From Bernardetia sp. ABR2-2B (GTDB taxonomy: Bacteria > Bacteroidota > Bacteroidia > Cytophagales > Bernardetiaceae): 64,000 bases of DNA. The notes under the pieces are model-generated. The model saw nothing but the letters and a program-made list of their open reading frames with translations. It was not told the DNA's origin and did no database searches. Made by a program: the position numbers and the translations under genes. The stretch covers positions 4,229,001-4,293,000 of the forward strand of contig NZ_CP147020.1 in assembly GCF_037126435.1 (NCBI RefSeq). Direction: 5' to 3'. This document shows positions 8,801 through 16,443 of this stretch, in pieces. Position 1 is the stretch's first letter; each line of letters opens with the position of its first letter.

Positions 8801-10034
8801 CTTGTTCTAATGCCCAAATTTCAGTTTGGAGATGATGAGCCACGTATTGTAATGGAATTGGATAATTATAAAAAACTTCTTTTTCCTCATCATATTTATT
8901 AAGTCCATCATATGTTCCTATCCAAATAATTCCACTTCTGTCGTGATAAATACTTTGTACAATATCATCACTTAATGAATACTGTTCGGCATCATTCTGA
9001 CGAATAGTTATGATTTGCTCTGTCTTTTTTATGATTCGATTAATTCCACCTCCATATGTTCCTATCCAAATATCTCCTTTTTGGTCTTGTGCTATTGTCT
9101 TTATAATATCATTACTAAGTGTGTTTGGAAAGGTTGTAGAGGAATATTTTTTTACTTCTGTTCGGTTTCTATTTAATCTGAATGCACCTTCTTGTGTTCC
9201 TACCCAAAGGTTTTGTTTTTTGTCTTCGAAAAAAGTATAAACAGGAGCTTGTGTAAGCTGTGTATCATCTATAAAAACAGGAGTAAAAGCTCTGCGCTGT
9301 CTGTCTAATTTATAAAGACCGTTTTCTGTTCCTACCCAAAATGTACTGTCAGCATCTTCATATAATGCCAAAACAGGTACATCTAAAAGACCATTATATT
9401 CTTGTGAATATTCAATACTGTTATTGAGTTTGTCATAAATCTTGATTCCGTTTTCTGTTCCTACCCAAAGTGTTTCTTGACTATCTTGAAAAATACTTCT
9501 AACTGTACGCATGTTTAAGTTAGAAATTTTGTTTTCTTTTAGTCTGTATTGTACAAAACGATCTTGTGTGAAGTTATATTTATTAATACCGTTGGTAGTT
9601 CCTACCCAAAGTGTTCCATTTTGGTCTTGATGTAGAGCCGTTACCATACCAGATGAAAGTGAGGAAGAATCTTCTACTATGTGTGTGTAGTTTTTGAACT
9701 CATAACCATCATAACGGCTAAGTCCATCGCCTGTTCCTATCCATAAAAAACCACGAGTATCTTGTAAGATAGCTGTAACATTATCTTGAGCCAAACCATC
9801 ATCAGAATTAAATTTTTTGAAGCGCAGCCCCATTATAGCTTGTGCTTGTTGTATTTGCTCTGCTTGTATTTGTTTGGAAACTTCTTTTTGAGCAAATAGA
9901 GAATGATTGTTTCCCAAGAAAAATACTAATAAAAGAACGATATAACCAATAAGAGGTAATGTGAAAAATGGAAGTAAGAAAATACTTCTGAGTAGGTTAT
10001 ATAAACGATTATTTAAAGAAGATAGAGATTTCAT
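5886..10034 (-). CDS. Reg_prop/Y_Y_Y/GAF sensor with SpoIIE PP2C phosphatase
   Basis: 1382-aa transmembrane signalling protein. Order: N-terminal hydrophobic segment (about 18-48); about 14 two-component-regulator propeller repeats (about 75-730) with recurring L-W-x-G-T-x-x-G-L motifs, forming two 7-bladed propellers; a Y_Y_Y domain (about 785-848); one membrane helix (about 852-873); a coiled coil; a GAF domain (about 955-1100); and a C-terminal SpoIIE/PP2C phosphatase (about 1145-1382). The phosphatase shows VVSGDFYW, DCTGHGVPGAFMS, LFTDGITDQ and QRDDITLIG, so its metal-binding Asp residues are intact. Most Reg_prop sensors end in a histidine kinase; here a Ser/Thr phosphatase replaces it. 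A SiaB-like kinase follows on the same strand, suggesting a kinase/phosphatase pair acting on a SiaC-type protein. Confidence 0.9.
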   Translation of the reverse strand: MKSLSSLNNRLYNLLRSIFLLPFFTLPLIGYIVLLLVFFLGNNHSLFAQKEVSKQIQAEQIQQAQAIMGLRFKKFNSDDGLAQDNVTAILQDTRGFLWIGTGDGLSRYDGYEFKNYTHIVEDSSSLSSGMVTALHQDQNGTLWVGTTNGINKYNFTQDRFVQYRLKENKISNLNMRTVRSIFQDSQETLWVGTENGIKIYDKLNNSIEYSQEYNGLLDVPVLALYEDADSTFWVGTENGLYKLDRQRRAFTPVFIDDTQLTQAPVYTFFEDKKQNLWVGTQEGAFRLNRNRTEVKKYSSTTFPNTLSNDIIKTIAQDQKGDIWIGTYGGGINRIIKKTEQIITIRQNDAEQYSLSDDIVQSIYHDRSGIIWIGTYDGLNKYDEEKEVFYNYPIPLQYVAHHLQTEIWALEQDYLGNTWLGTENGLYVYMPKPESTEWQLIKISDKIGLRNKHILSLLEDKNGNLWIGTLQDGLYKYNLKSLGLTGNSTSEAIPFDLTKLANKKGGNSPQFADNSIWTMMQDTYNDIWIGTNNGLYAIKDKTEKVYKYTERDGSGLSDNSVWALLQDRYGILWVGTSNGLNRFRKQSQDFITYNQANDDSGGLSNSYIVTLFEDETGVLWAGTHGGGLNRFHKEADNFTHYTEKDGLPDGVIYAIEQDNSRHLWISTNRGLSRFNIDTQVFRNYDLNDGLPSNRFNHNAVEKTKDGELIFGTVYGITVFHPDSIKDNSYIPPVYLTNLKILGRDIRANDETGILSRNIAQTDMITLSHGQNSFSVDFVALNYRLPKKTEYMYKLEGFDDDWHYTSYRNHTASYTNLPEGREYILRVKAANSDGYWNESGATLRIYIKPPYWEAIWFKIALAMLLIGAGASFWFWRNGEMQKQKSRLSMEVHQRTNELEEEKEKLQIAYNEISNQSRQILDMNAVLKQKQAEVMAQRDDLSKQRNEIENSYQNVRVLSDIGQQVTATLDFDQMVAVLYQHVNSLMNAPGFGIGVLNEKTNLIEFRGYSVEGNPLNYDFNAARDKTLLSAWAIRNQKEVKIGDLQSEYAKYVAGEVVSVGNILPKSLIYLPLAIKNRPVGVLTVQSLEKNSYSDRHLTLLKGLASYVSIALDNIQNYSELGQAKNTIQESSIRIMDSLRYAQTIQQAILPTDEMLENSFDDSFMVFRPKDVVSGDFYWLREIEGRTFIASVDCTGHGVPGAFMSMIGSRLLNEIINEANVLEPAKILDELHVRLKNALKQDESGNDDGMDVSLCRIDALEEDTLEREIVFAGAKRHAVWVSRGESHILKGDKKSIGGWRKNKKRPFIQLQMTAKKGDALYLFTDGITDQNNISGTKYGSKRLHQLLNQNSDFDMNEQKTILEEDLDRHQGNQKQRDDITLIGIRL

Positions 10035-10099
10035 AACTCAAATGATTAATTACCTTAGGCGTATAGAGAATAGGATTTTTATTTTAATTCTATACTTTT

Positions 10100-10129
10100 C
10101 AAACTTATAGCCATAAAGAAGTTATACAA
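10100..10129 (-). promoter_or_regulatory. Bacteroidota consensus promoter of the sensor-phosphatase gene
   Basis: Read on the minus strand, TTG (10129-10127) and TAAGTTTG (10107-10100) are separated by exactly 19 bp. This matches the Bacteroidota -33/-7 consensus TTG-N19-TAnnTTTG. The predicted start site is about 60 bp upstream of the ATG at 10034. Confidence 0.75.
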
Positions 10130-10336
10130 TCAAAAGTCTCGGTAAGCAATCTAAAATACTCGACGAAAAAATGAAGCTATAGCTATATCACAGATTAGCA
10201 TCTTTATAAAGTAATATGAACCAAAAAGGCAAGTTATTTGCTCTACTTTATATGTATATACCATTTTACATAAAAATACGTTCTCTAAATAAATCTAGGT
10301 AAATTTAATAAGGCAACTTAATTATCAAAATTTTCG

Positions 10337-10344
10337 TAGTTTTG
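10337..10344 (+). promoter_or_regulatory. possible -7 element
   Basis: TAGTTTTG matches TAnnTTTG about 80 bp upstream of the small lipoprotein start at 10427, but no TTG lies at the proper spacing. The remaining divergent spacer 10130-10426 shows no gene. Confidence 0.4.
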
Positions 10345-10426
10345 TATCATTGCTTGTCTATCTCAATTATTTTTATCTTTATCCTAGTAATCCTAAAGAT
10401 ATTTTATACTCCAAAATTCTACTTCT

Positions 10427-10576
10427 ATGAAAAATATTTCAATCAAAAATATTCGCAGAGCATCAGCTATCATTGGTTGTCTTTTAGTAATCACAGCAAG
10501 TTCTTGTGCCTCTTACAAAACTTGTCCTACTTATGCAAAAACAACAAAAACAGTTCAAAACTCTGTAAACAGTTAG
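10427..10576 (+). CDS. small lipoprotein, 49 aa
   Basis: A short ORF of 49 codons. MKNISIKNIRR is followed by a hydrophobic stretch and a lipobox-like ITASSC, then ASYKTCPTYAK and a short polar tail. The arrangement of a type II signal, a C-x-x-Y-x-x-C-P-x-Y motif and a tiny mature peptide recurs in small Bacteroidota lipoproteins as I know them. A -7-like box lies upstream and an intrinsic terminator follows at 10607. A longer overlapping frame (10342-10623) reads as low-complexity sequence and is not believed. Confidence 0.65.
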   Translation: MKNISIKNIRRASAIIGCLLVITASSCASYKTCPTYAKTTKTVQNSVNS

Positions 10577-10606
10577 TCTATAATTTCTGCCAAAAAATAC
10601 TTAATT

Positions 10607-10641
10607 CCTACTTACTTCATTAGAAATAGGTAGGTTTTTTT
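10607..10641 (+). terminator. intrinsic terminator
   Basis: The stem CCTACTTA / TAGGTAGG (one G-T pair) is followed by a T-run, 30 bp after the small lipoprotein stop. Confidence 0.7.
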
Positions 10642-10672
10642 TGTTTAGGAATTTTAGTTTTTACCTGCCTAT

Positions 10673-10703
10673 TTGTTTAAGAGTGTTAAACATTGTATTT
10701 TTG
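10673..10703 (+). promoter_or_regulatory. promoter for heme oxygenase-phytochrome operon
   Basis: TTG (10673-10675), a 20-bp spacer and TATTTTTG (10696-10703) match the Bacteroidota promoter pattern with one extra spacer base. The ATG at 10754 lies about 45 bp beyond the expected start site. This argues against the upstream in-frame TTG at 10673 being the translation start. Confidence 0.6.
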
Positions 10704-10753
10704 TTTATATACCAATTAAAAGGTCATTTTTTAAACTAACTTATTTTTTCTTG

Positions 10754-11365
10754 ATGTCTATTCTCCAAACTGTCCGAACGACTACTCGCTCCAAGCACGA
10801 TTTAATGGAAAAACTCATCGGTTCAGACCGTTTAGATAAATTTTCTATTGATGATTATAAGTTATTGTTGAGTACAAATTATATTTTTCATTCACATTTA
10901 GAAGACAAGGCAAGAGACCTTCTATCTGACTACCAACAAAAAAATCCTATCCAAGCAACAAAACTCAATTTCAAAGAACGTGTAAAGGCTATTTCTTTAG
11001 AACATGAGTTGAAAAATATTCTTGCTGCTGAAAATTTTGAAGCATTAAAACGTATTCCAAATACAGTTTCTTTCCTAGATTATTATTCTCTTTTAGGTCG
11101 TTTGTATGTAGCAGAAGGTTCTATGCTGGGAGGAAAAATGATGCACAAAATCCTTCTTCAAAATCCTCAAATAAATAAATCAACAACTTTTGATTTTTTC
11201 AAAAATTACGAAAGCAAAACGCCTAGACTTTGGAAATCTTTTAAAGAACTGGTGGAAGAGGAATGCCAAACAGAAACTGAGAAAAAACAGTTTTTGGAAG
11301 GAGCTGAAAAATCATACTTATATTTTGAAAAATCCTTTCACAAAGCCAAAAACATTTTGGGATAA
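10754..11365 (+). CDS. bphO-like: biliverdin-producing heme oxygenase
   Basis: 203-aa heme oxygenase-like protein. It would cleave heme to biliverdin, the chromophore of the bacteriophytochrome encoded next. The start at 10754 (MSILQTVRTTTRSKHDLME) places His15 in the position of the proximal heme ligand. A GRLYVAEGSMLGGKMM segment (about residues 112-127) matches the distal-helix signature Y-V-x-E-G-S-x-L-G-G. Length fits BphO-type enzymes (about 200 aa). The gene is 75 bp upstream of the phytochrome in the same direction, the classical bphO-bphP arrangement. The longer frame back to 10673 overlaps the promoter and is rejected. Confidence 0.85.
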   Translation: MSILQTVRTTTRSKHDLMEKLIGSDRLDKFSIDDYKLLLSTNYIFHSHLEDKARDLLSDYQQKNPIQATKLNFKERVKAISLEHELKNILAAENFEALKRIPNTVSFLDYYSLLGRLYVAEGSMLGGKMMHKILLQNPQINKSTTFDFFKNYESKTPRLWKSFKELVEEECQTETEKKQFLEGAEKSYLYFEKSFHKAKNILG

Positions 11366-11440
11366 AAGTGATTATCAAGTAATAATAAGTAATAAATCGA
11401 CACCCAATAATATATAACTGCGTCCTCAATTTTTTGCATT

Positions 11441-13858
11441 ATGTCTAAAACTACATCTAAAAAAGAACTAGAAAAAGCCCTTGAAAACTGTGCAAAAGAG
11501 CCTATCCATCGTTTAGGTTTTGTGCAACCCCACGGCTTTTTGATTGTATTTTCAGAAGAAATGAAAATTATTGGTGTAAGTCAGAACCTGACAGAACAAA
11601 CCAAATATAGTTTTGATAAACTAATGAATCATGCGTTGAGTAACCTACTGGGAGAAAGACAGACCAGTTTTATTGAAAAAAAGATAGATGAGCTTCAAGC
11701 AGGAGAAGAATCAGCGTACTTTAAGGCAATCAATCCTTTGCGCTTTTTCTTAGAAATAGACGATGAAAAAAGACCTTTTGATGGAATCATACATAAAAGT
11801 AATCACGGTTTTATATTAGAGCTAGAGCCAGTAGATGTCGAACAGGTTGAGATGATAAGAGATAGTTTTTATCAAATCAATAAAAAATCTATTATTCGAT
11901 TTCAGAACACAAACAAATTAAAAGATTTATACAGAATAATTGTAGAGGAAATTAGAAATATTACAGGTTTTGATAGAGTAATGCTCTATAAGTTCAATAA
12001 AGATTATGATGGACAAATTATAGCTGAATTGAAACGAGAAGATATGAATCCGTTTTATGATTTATGGTTTCCTGCTTCTGATATTCCCAAACAGGCTAGA
12101 GAATTGTATCTCAAAAACTGGCTTCGTATCATCGTCAGGACAGATTATGAGCCTTCCCCTATTTTATTAGATGAGACAATAAAAGATAGGCCCTTAGATT
12201 TGACACATTCTACACTTCGTAGCGTGTCGCCTGTGCATATAGAATATCTAAATAATATGGGTGTAGGTGCTTCTATGTCTACTTCAATTATTATTAATGG
12301 AAAACTGTGGGGACTTGTTTCTTGTCATCATAATTCTACTAAAATGATTGACTATTCTACTCGTATGACAGCCGAGTTTTTTGGGCAGTTAGTTTCTTTA
12401 CAGATAGATAAGTTAGAGCAAGACAAAATTCAATATGACAAATTAGAGAAGCAAACCCTAACCGATGGAATAGTAGAATCATTAAACAGAGAAAGAGATG
12501 TCTATGAAGGCATCATCAAAAAAGGTAGTTCATTTTTGAAATTAATGAATGCTGACGGATTTGCTGTTGTGGTAGGTATGGGAAGCGAAAGAAAAACACT
12601 AAACGTAGGAACAACACCAACTCACGAGAAAATTTGGAAAATAAAAGATTGGCTAGAAGTAAATCATGCTAAAGAAGTTTTTAGTTCGCATTGCATTTCA
12701 GATGATATTCCAGACGTTGAAATAGACGTTACTATCTGCTCAGGTATTTTGAGTATTCTTATTTCTAAGGAAGATAATAGCCGAATAATTTGGTTTAGAA
12801 AAGAACTACAACAAAGCATCGGATGGGGAGGAAAACTTGAAAAAGTAGTATATAAGGAAGGAGATGAACTGATACTAAAGCCAAGAAATTCGTTTGCCAA
12901 ATGGAATCAGAATGTAGAATGTCAGTCGCAGGAATGGACAGAGTCAGAAATAGATACAGCTAAAAGTATTCAAGTAAAGGTTTTCTATGTCGTAACACAA
13001 AACATGAACGAATATAGATGGCTATTGCGAAGAGAAGAGCTAGAGCAACAAGTACAAATCCGAACCGAAGAACTGACTACTACCAATGAAAAATTAAATA
13101 ATGAAGTAAAAGTCAGAGAACAAATAGCGAGGCAACTTCAAGAAGGAATGCAACTTTTGGAGCTTACCAATAAAGAGTTAGAACACTTTGCCTATGTAGC
13201 TTCTCACGACTTACAAGAGCCTTTGAGAGCTATTTCTAGTTTTAGTCAGCTTTTAGCAAAACGTTATGAAGGAAAATTAGATGATAAAGCAAAAATGTAT
13301 ATCAAGTTCATTATTGAAGGCTCAAACCGAATGAAAAGCCTTATTATGGATTTGTTAGAATATTCAAGACTGCACAGAAACGAAACGCCACATACAAAAG
13401 TAAGCTTAAATGAAATATATAAAAATGCACTCAAAAACCTAACAATCCGAATAGAAGAAGCAAATGCTAAAATAGAATTACAAAATGACTTGTGTAATTT
13501 TCTTGTAAAGGGAAATCCAATAAAACTAACACAGCTTTTTCAAAACCTAATAGGAAATGCTATTAAGTATCGCTCTGAAAAAACACCAGAAATAACAATT
13601 TCTTGTATAGAAAACGAAACTCATTTTGAGTTTGCAATTTCAGATAATGGTATAGGAATTGACCCCAAGTTTGCAGATAGAATCTTTATTCTATTTCAAC
13701 GTCTTCACACTAAAGAAGAATATGAAGGGACAGGAATTGGACTGGCTCTCTGTCAGAAAATAGTAGAGCAACACAACGGAAAAATTTGGTTAGATAAAGA
13801 AAAAAGTAATTTTGGAGAAGGAACAACGATACATTTTACACTAAAAAAAACTGCATAA
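11441..13858 (+). CDS. bphP: bacteriophytochrome histidine kinase
   Basis: 805-aa red/far-red photoreceptor kinase. Order: PAS (about 15-125), GAF (about 140-320), PHY (about 330-520), coiled coil, HisKA (about 578-645) and HATPase (about 685-803). Cys17, in the motif NCAKEPIHRLGFVQPHG, is the expected biliverdin thioether attachment site. The GAF domain has PASDIPKQAR, the chromophore-pocket motif, and LWGLVSCHH. The PHY tongue has PRNSF. The phosphoacceptor is His589 (ASHDLQEPLR), and N-, G1- and G2-boxes are present (NLIGNAIKYR, DNGIGI, GTGIGLAL). Only one base differs from the usual PASDIPQQAR pattern by residue. It is flanked by heme oxygenase and an Rcp1-like regulator, a complete light-signalling cassette. 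Confidence 0.95.
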   Translation: MSKTTSKKELEKALENCAKEPIHRLGFVQPHGFLIVFSEEMKIIGVSQNLTEQTKYSFDKLMNHALSNLLGERQTSFIEKKIDELQAGEESAYFKAINPLRFFLEIDDEKRPFDGIIHKSNHGFILELEPVDVEQVEMIRDSFYQINKKSIIRFQNTNKLKDLYRIIVEEIRNITGFDRVMLYKFNKDYDGQIIAELKREDMNPFYDLWFPASDIPKQARELYLKNWLRIIVRTDYEPSPILLDETIKDRPLDLTHSTLRSVSPVHIEYLNNMGVGASMSTSIIINGKLWGLVSCHHNSTKMIDYSTRMTAEFFGQLVSLQIDKLEQDKIQYDKLEKQTLTDGIVESLNRERDVYEGIIKKGSSFLKLMNADGFAVVVGMGSERKTLNVGTTPTHEKIWKIKDWLEVNHAKEVFSSHCISDDIPDVEIDVTICSGILSILISKEDNSRIIWFRKELQQSIGWGGKLEKVVYKEGDELILKPRNSFAKWNQNVECQSQEWTESEIDTAKSIQVKVFYVVTQNMNEYRWLLRREELEQQVQIRTEELTTTNEKLNNEVKVREQIARQLQEGMQLLELTNKELEHFAYVASHDLQEPLRAISSFSQLLAKRYEGKLDDKAKMYIKFIIEGSNRMKSLIMDLLEYSRLHRNETPHTKVSLNEIYKNALKNLTIRIEEANAKIELQNDLCNFLVKGNPIKLTQLFQNLIGNAIKYRSEKTPEITISCIENETHFEFAISDNGIGIDPKFADRIFILFQRLHTKEEYEGTGIGLALCQKIVEQHNGKIWLDKEKSNFGEGTTIHFTLKKTA

Positions 13859-13989
13859 ATAAATATTTCGATAAAAAATATTCTATTAAAGTGTAGTAAA
13901 ACAGAACAAAGTGATTCATTTCTTGTTTAACAAATCATAGACAATTTACTTACTTCAAGACCTAAAAATAAAACAAGCATAAAGCACAA

Positions 13990-14418
13990 ATGAAACCTAT
14001 TCAAATACTTCTAGTAGAGGATAATCTAGCTGATACTGTTCTGATTCAAGAAAGTTTGCTAGATAGTAAACTAAACTTAAATATTGATACTGTCATTGAT
14101 GGAGAAAAAGCAACTGACTATCTCTATGAAAAACTAGAGAACAAAGAAGAGAAATTACCAGACTTGATTATCTTAGATTTGAATATGCCTCGTAAAGACG
14201 GTAGAGAAGTATTGAAAGAAATTAAAGCGCATGAGGAGCTTTGCCTTATTCCTGTTTTGGTTATGACTACCTCTGAAAACGATGAAGATGTGAAGTTTGC
14301 TTACAGACATCACGCAAATAGCTATATCAGCAAACCTGTCGATATAGAAGAGTTTACGAAAATTGTTGCCTCTATAAATGATTTTTGGCTTACAATAGTA
14401 AAGCTTCCTAGTAAATAA
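13990..14418 (+). CDS. Rcp1-like response regulator
   Basis: 142-aa single-domain receiver. It has the acidic pair ED (residues 10-11), the phosphoacceptor Asp63 in LIILDLNMPRKDGREVL, the conserved Thr in MTTSEN and the Lys in ISKPVD. The LDLNMPRKDG block and the family-typical extended length match phytochrome-associated Rcp1 regulators. It lies 131 bp downstream of the phytochrome gene and probably receives phosphate from it. There is no output domain, so the downstream target is unknown. Confidence 0.9.
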   Translation: MKPIQILLVEDNLADTVLIQESLLDSKLNLNIDTVIDGEKATDYLYEKLENKEEKLPDLIILDLNMPRKDGREVLKEIKAHEELCLIPVLVMTTSENDEDVKFAYRHHANSYISKPVDIEEFTKIVASINDFWLTIVKLPSK

Positions 14419-14489
14419 ACACAATCTAACAAAGAAAGAAATTAAGAAAAACAACAACTGACTCTTATTTGAAGAAAATATACTTTCTT

Positions 14490-15626
14490 ATGAATCCAAC
14501 GCTTAACACAATACATATTTTATTGATAGAAGATAGTATAGCAGACCAGTTTTTGATGCAAGAAATATTAGAGAAAACGTCATTTCCTGTCAAAAATCTA
14601 ATTATTGCATCTAGTCTTGCTAATGGATTGAAGGAGCTAAACACAAAAAATATAGACTTAATATTTTTAGATTTATCACTACCTGATAGTCATGGGTTAG
14701 AGACTTGTAAAACAATTATTGATAATTATTATGGGATGCCCGTTATTGTTCTTACAGGCTTGAATGATGTTCATGTTGGTTTGGAAGCTATTTCATTAGG
14801 AGCTGCTGATTATATTGTGAAAGGAACACTTGATGAATATGGCATGGAACGTGCAATTTTGTATGCTTTGCAACGTAACGAAACTCAAAAACAGATGAGT
14901 AAGACAATGGACATGCTTAGAGGTTACAATCAAAAGCTAGAACAATTTGCACACATTATTTCTCACGACCTTATGTCTCCCATCGTTTCAATAAAGGCTT
15001 CTATTCAGCTGTACGAATTAGAAAAAAAGCATAATGATTTGACACAAACTGCCGAAGAGGTAATGAAAGAGGTTAATGAAGGAGTAGATAAATTACATAC
15101 AAAGCTTAAATCGCTTGTCAAAACACTTGTAGAGCAGCAAACATCAGGTTCTAAGTTTGATACTATTGAATTGTCTTCTTTTACTGAAAAGGTAATAAAG
15201 GACATGAAAGAAATTTATAATCAACCTGAAATTGATATTCAAGTTGATATGACAAACGAACAAACTATTTCTTTTGTTCCTGATTTGATGTACAGTATTA
15301 TGCAAAATCTGCTTTCAAATGCTATAAAATACCGTTCTCCAAAACGTACTCCAAAAATAAAAATTTGGGCAGAGCCAAATGAAGAATACTATTGCTTAAA
15401 TATAGAAGATAATGGAATAGGAATAGATATGGAAGCAAATGAAAGTCGTCTTTTTGGAATGTTTCAACGCCTTCATGAAGACAATACAGAGATAGAAGGA
15501 CGAGGAATAGGGTTACATTTAGTAAGGAACATTGTATATAGCAATGGTGGAAAAATCGATGTAGAAAGTGAGATAGACAAGGGAACAAAGTTTATAATCT
15601 GTCTGCCAAGAGAACCAAAATTCTAA
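14490..15626 (+). CDS. receiver-histidine kinase (REC-HisKA-HATPase)
   Basis: 378-aa soluble kinase with an N-terminal receiver domain (about 10-130; Asp in IFLDLSLPDSHG) fused to HisKA (phospho-His in AHIISHDLMSPIVS) and HATPase (NLLSNAIKYR, DNGIGI, GRGIGLHL). ATG 14490 is preferred over an in-frame TTG at 14469 because the receiver fold starts directly after it. REC-first kinases like this act as phosphorelay intermediates. The gene is the fourth of a co-directional light-signalling set, 71 bp after the Rcp1-like regulator, and could accept phosphate from the phytochrome. That connection is an inference. Confidence 0.85.
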   Translation: MNPTLNTIHILLIEDSIADQFLMQEILEKTSFPVKNLIIASSLANGLKELNTKNIDLIFLDLSLPDSHGLETCKTIIDNYYGMPVIVLTGLNDVHVGLEAISLGAADYIVKGTLDEYGMERAILYALQRNETQKQMSKTMDMLRGYNQKLEQFAHIISHDLMSPIVSIKASIQLYELEKKHNDLTQTAEEVMKEVNEGVDKLHTKLKSLVKTLVEQQTSGSKFDTIELSSFTEKVIKDMKEIYNQPEIDIQVDMTNEQTISFVPDLMYSIMQNLLSNAIKYRSPKRTPKIKIWAEPNEEYYCLNIEDNGIGIDMEANESRLFGMFQRLHEDNTEIEGRGIGLHLVRNIVYSNGGKIDVESEIDKGTKFIICLPREPKF

Positions 15627-15657
15627 CTGATACTATTTCAAAACTGATATTTTTATC

Positions 15658-15688
15658 CGTGTTCTGTGCTACACAGAACACGTTTTTT
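15658..15688. terminator. intrinsic terminator, bidirectional
   Basis: Perfect 11-bp stem CGTGTTCTGTG / CACAGAACACG with a 3-base loop and a T-run. It closes the phytochrome gene set. An A-run farther along allows use by the convergent SRPBCC gene. Confidence 0.85.
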
Positions 15689-15718
15689 ATTTTCAAATCT
15701 ACCAAAAAAAAAATACCT

Positions 15719-16165
15719 CTACTCTTCTTCAAAAAAGCTTTTATAGACAGGGCTTCTATATGCAAACTGCGCCCACATACCAGGATAGATAATAGCATCT
15801 AATGCTTTTGAAGAGGTATAATAATCTATATCATCGATGATAATACAGTTATTCTCATCCACTTTTTTTATTCTGTGTCTGTGTGTCCATTTTTTGAGAG
15901 GAAAAGGCAAATCTTCTTCTGCAGTATCTATAAAATAAACTTCGCTTTCTGTTTCTGCTTGTTCAATGATATAAGAAGTCCATTTTGAACTATAAATTCC
16001 AAAATCTAACTCTAAATGCACTTCATCGCCTACCTTACAGCCATCAAAACGGTTGAGTTTTAATTTTGGAAACGGAGGACTTAATTTTAAAAATAATTTT
16101 TCTGTAAAACCATTCCATACTTCTTGAGCAGAACGGTTGATTGGAGTTTCGACGGTTAATTTCAT
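15719..16165 (-). CDS. SRPBCC (START-like) domain protein
   Basis: 148-aa single-domain protein with the SRPBCC/polyketide-cyclase-like fold. It begins with the typical strand MKLTVETPINRSAQEVWNGF, continues with alternating beta strands (YIIEQAETESEVYFIDTA) and ends in an amphipathic helix containing WAQFAYRSPVYKSFF. Its ligand is unknown. It is convergent to the light-signalling genes and shares their terminator. Confidence 0.7.
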   Translation of the reverse strand: MKLTVETPINRSAQEVWNGFTEKLFLKLSPPFPKLKLNRFDGCKVGDEVHLELDFGIYSSKWTSYIIEQAETESEVYFIDTAEEDLPFPLKKWTHRHRIKKVDENNCIIIDDIDYYTSSKALDAIIYPGMWAQFAYRSPVYKSFFEEE

Positions 16166-16320
16166 AGCTTATAAAAGCAAAAACTAAAGGAAAATGTTTT
16201 GTTATCTTTGTTGTAGTTTTAAATTGCTATATATTATTACTGTTAAGGATTTACAGGATTGGTAGGATTTAAAATACAGATTAATACAAATGATTTTTGT
16301 ATTCATTAATCACTTAGGAA

Positions 16321-16355
16321 CAATTACGAATTAAAGATTACGAATTGCGAATTAA
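16321..16355. repeat. ATTACGAATT-type direct repeat
   Basis: Three imperfect iterations of ATTACGAATT in the 278-bp spacer before holB. The rest of the spacer (16166-16443) holds a TATCTTTG box at 16203-16210 but no complete promoter. Confidence 0.5.
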
Positions 16356-16443
16356 ACTTCTGACTACTAGTTAATTATATAATTAAAAGTGTCAATTTAT
16401 TTAATTTCTATTTCTTATCACTAATAATTAATCACTAAAATAA

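Noticed and set aside
10342-10623. 93-codon plus-strand ORF over the small lipoprotein
   Set aside because: It is a low-complexity, Phe/Tyr/Lys-rich frame without a signal or homology pattern. The 49-aa frame at 10427 carries a clear lipobox and ends near the terminator.
10673-10753. 27-residue N-terminal extension of the heme oxygenase
   Set aside because: It starts with TTG inside the promoter and adds hydrophobic residues absent from heme oxygenases; ATG 10754 starts the conserved fold.
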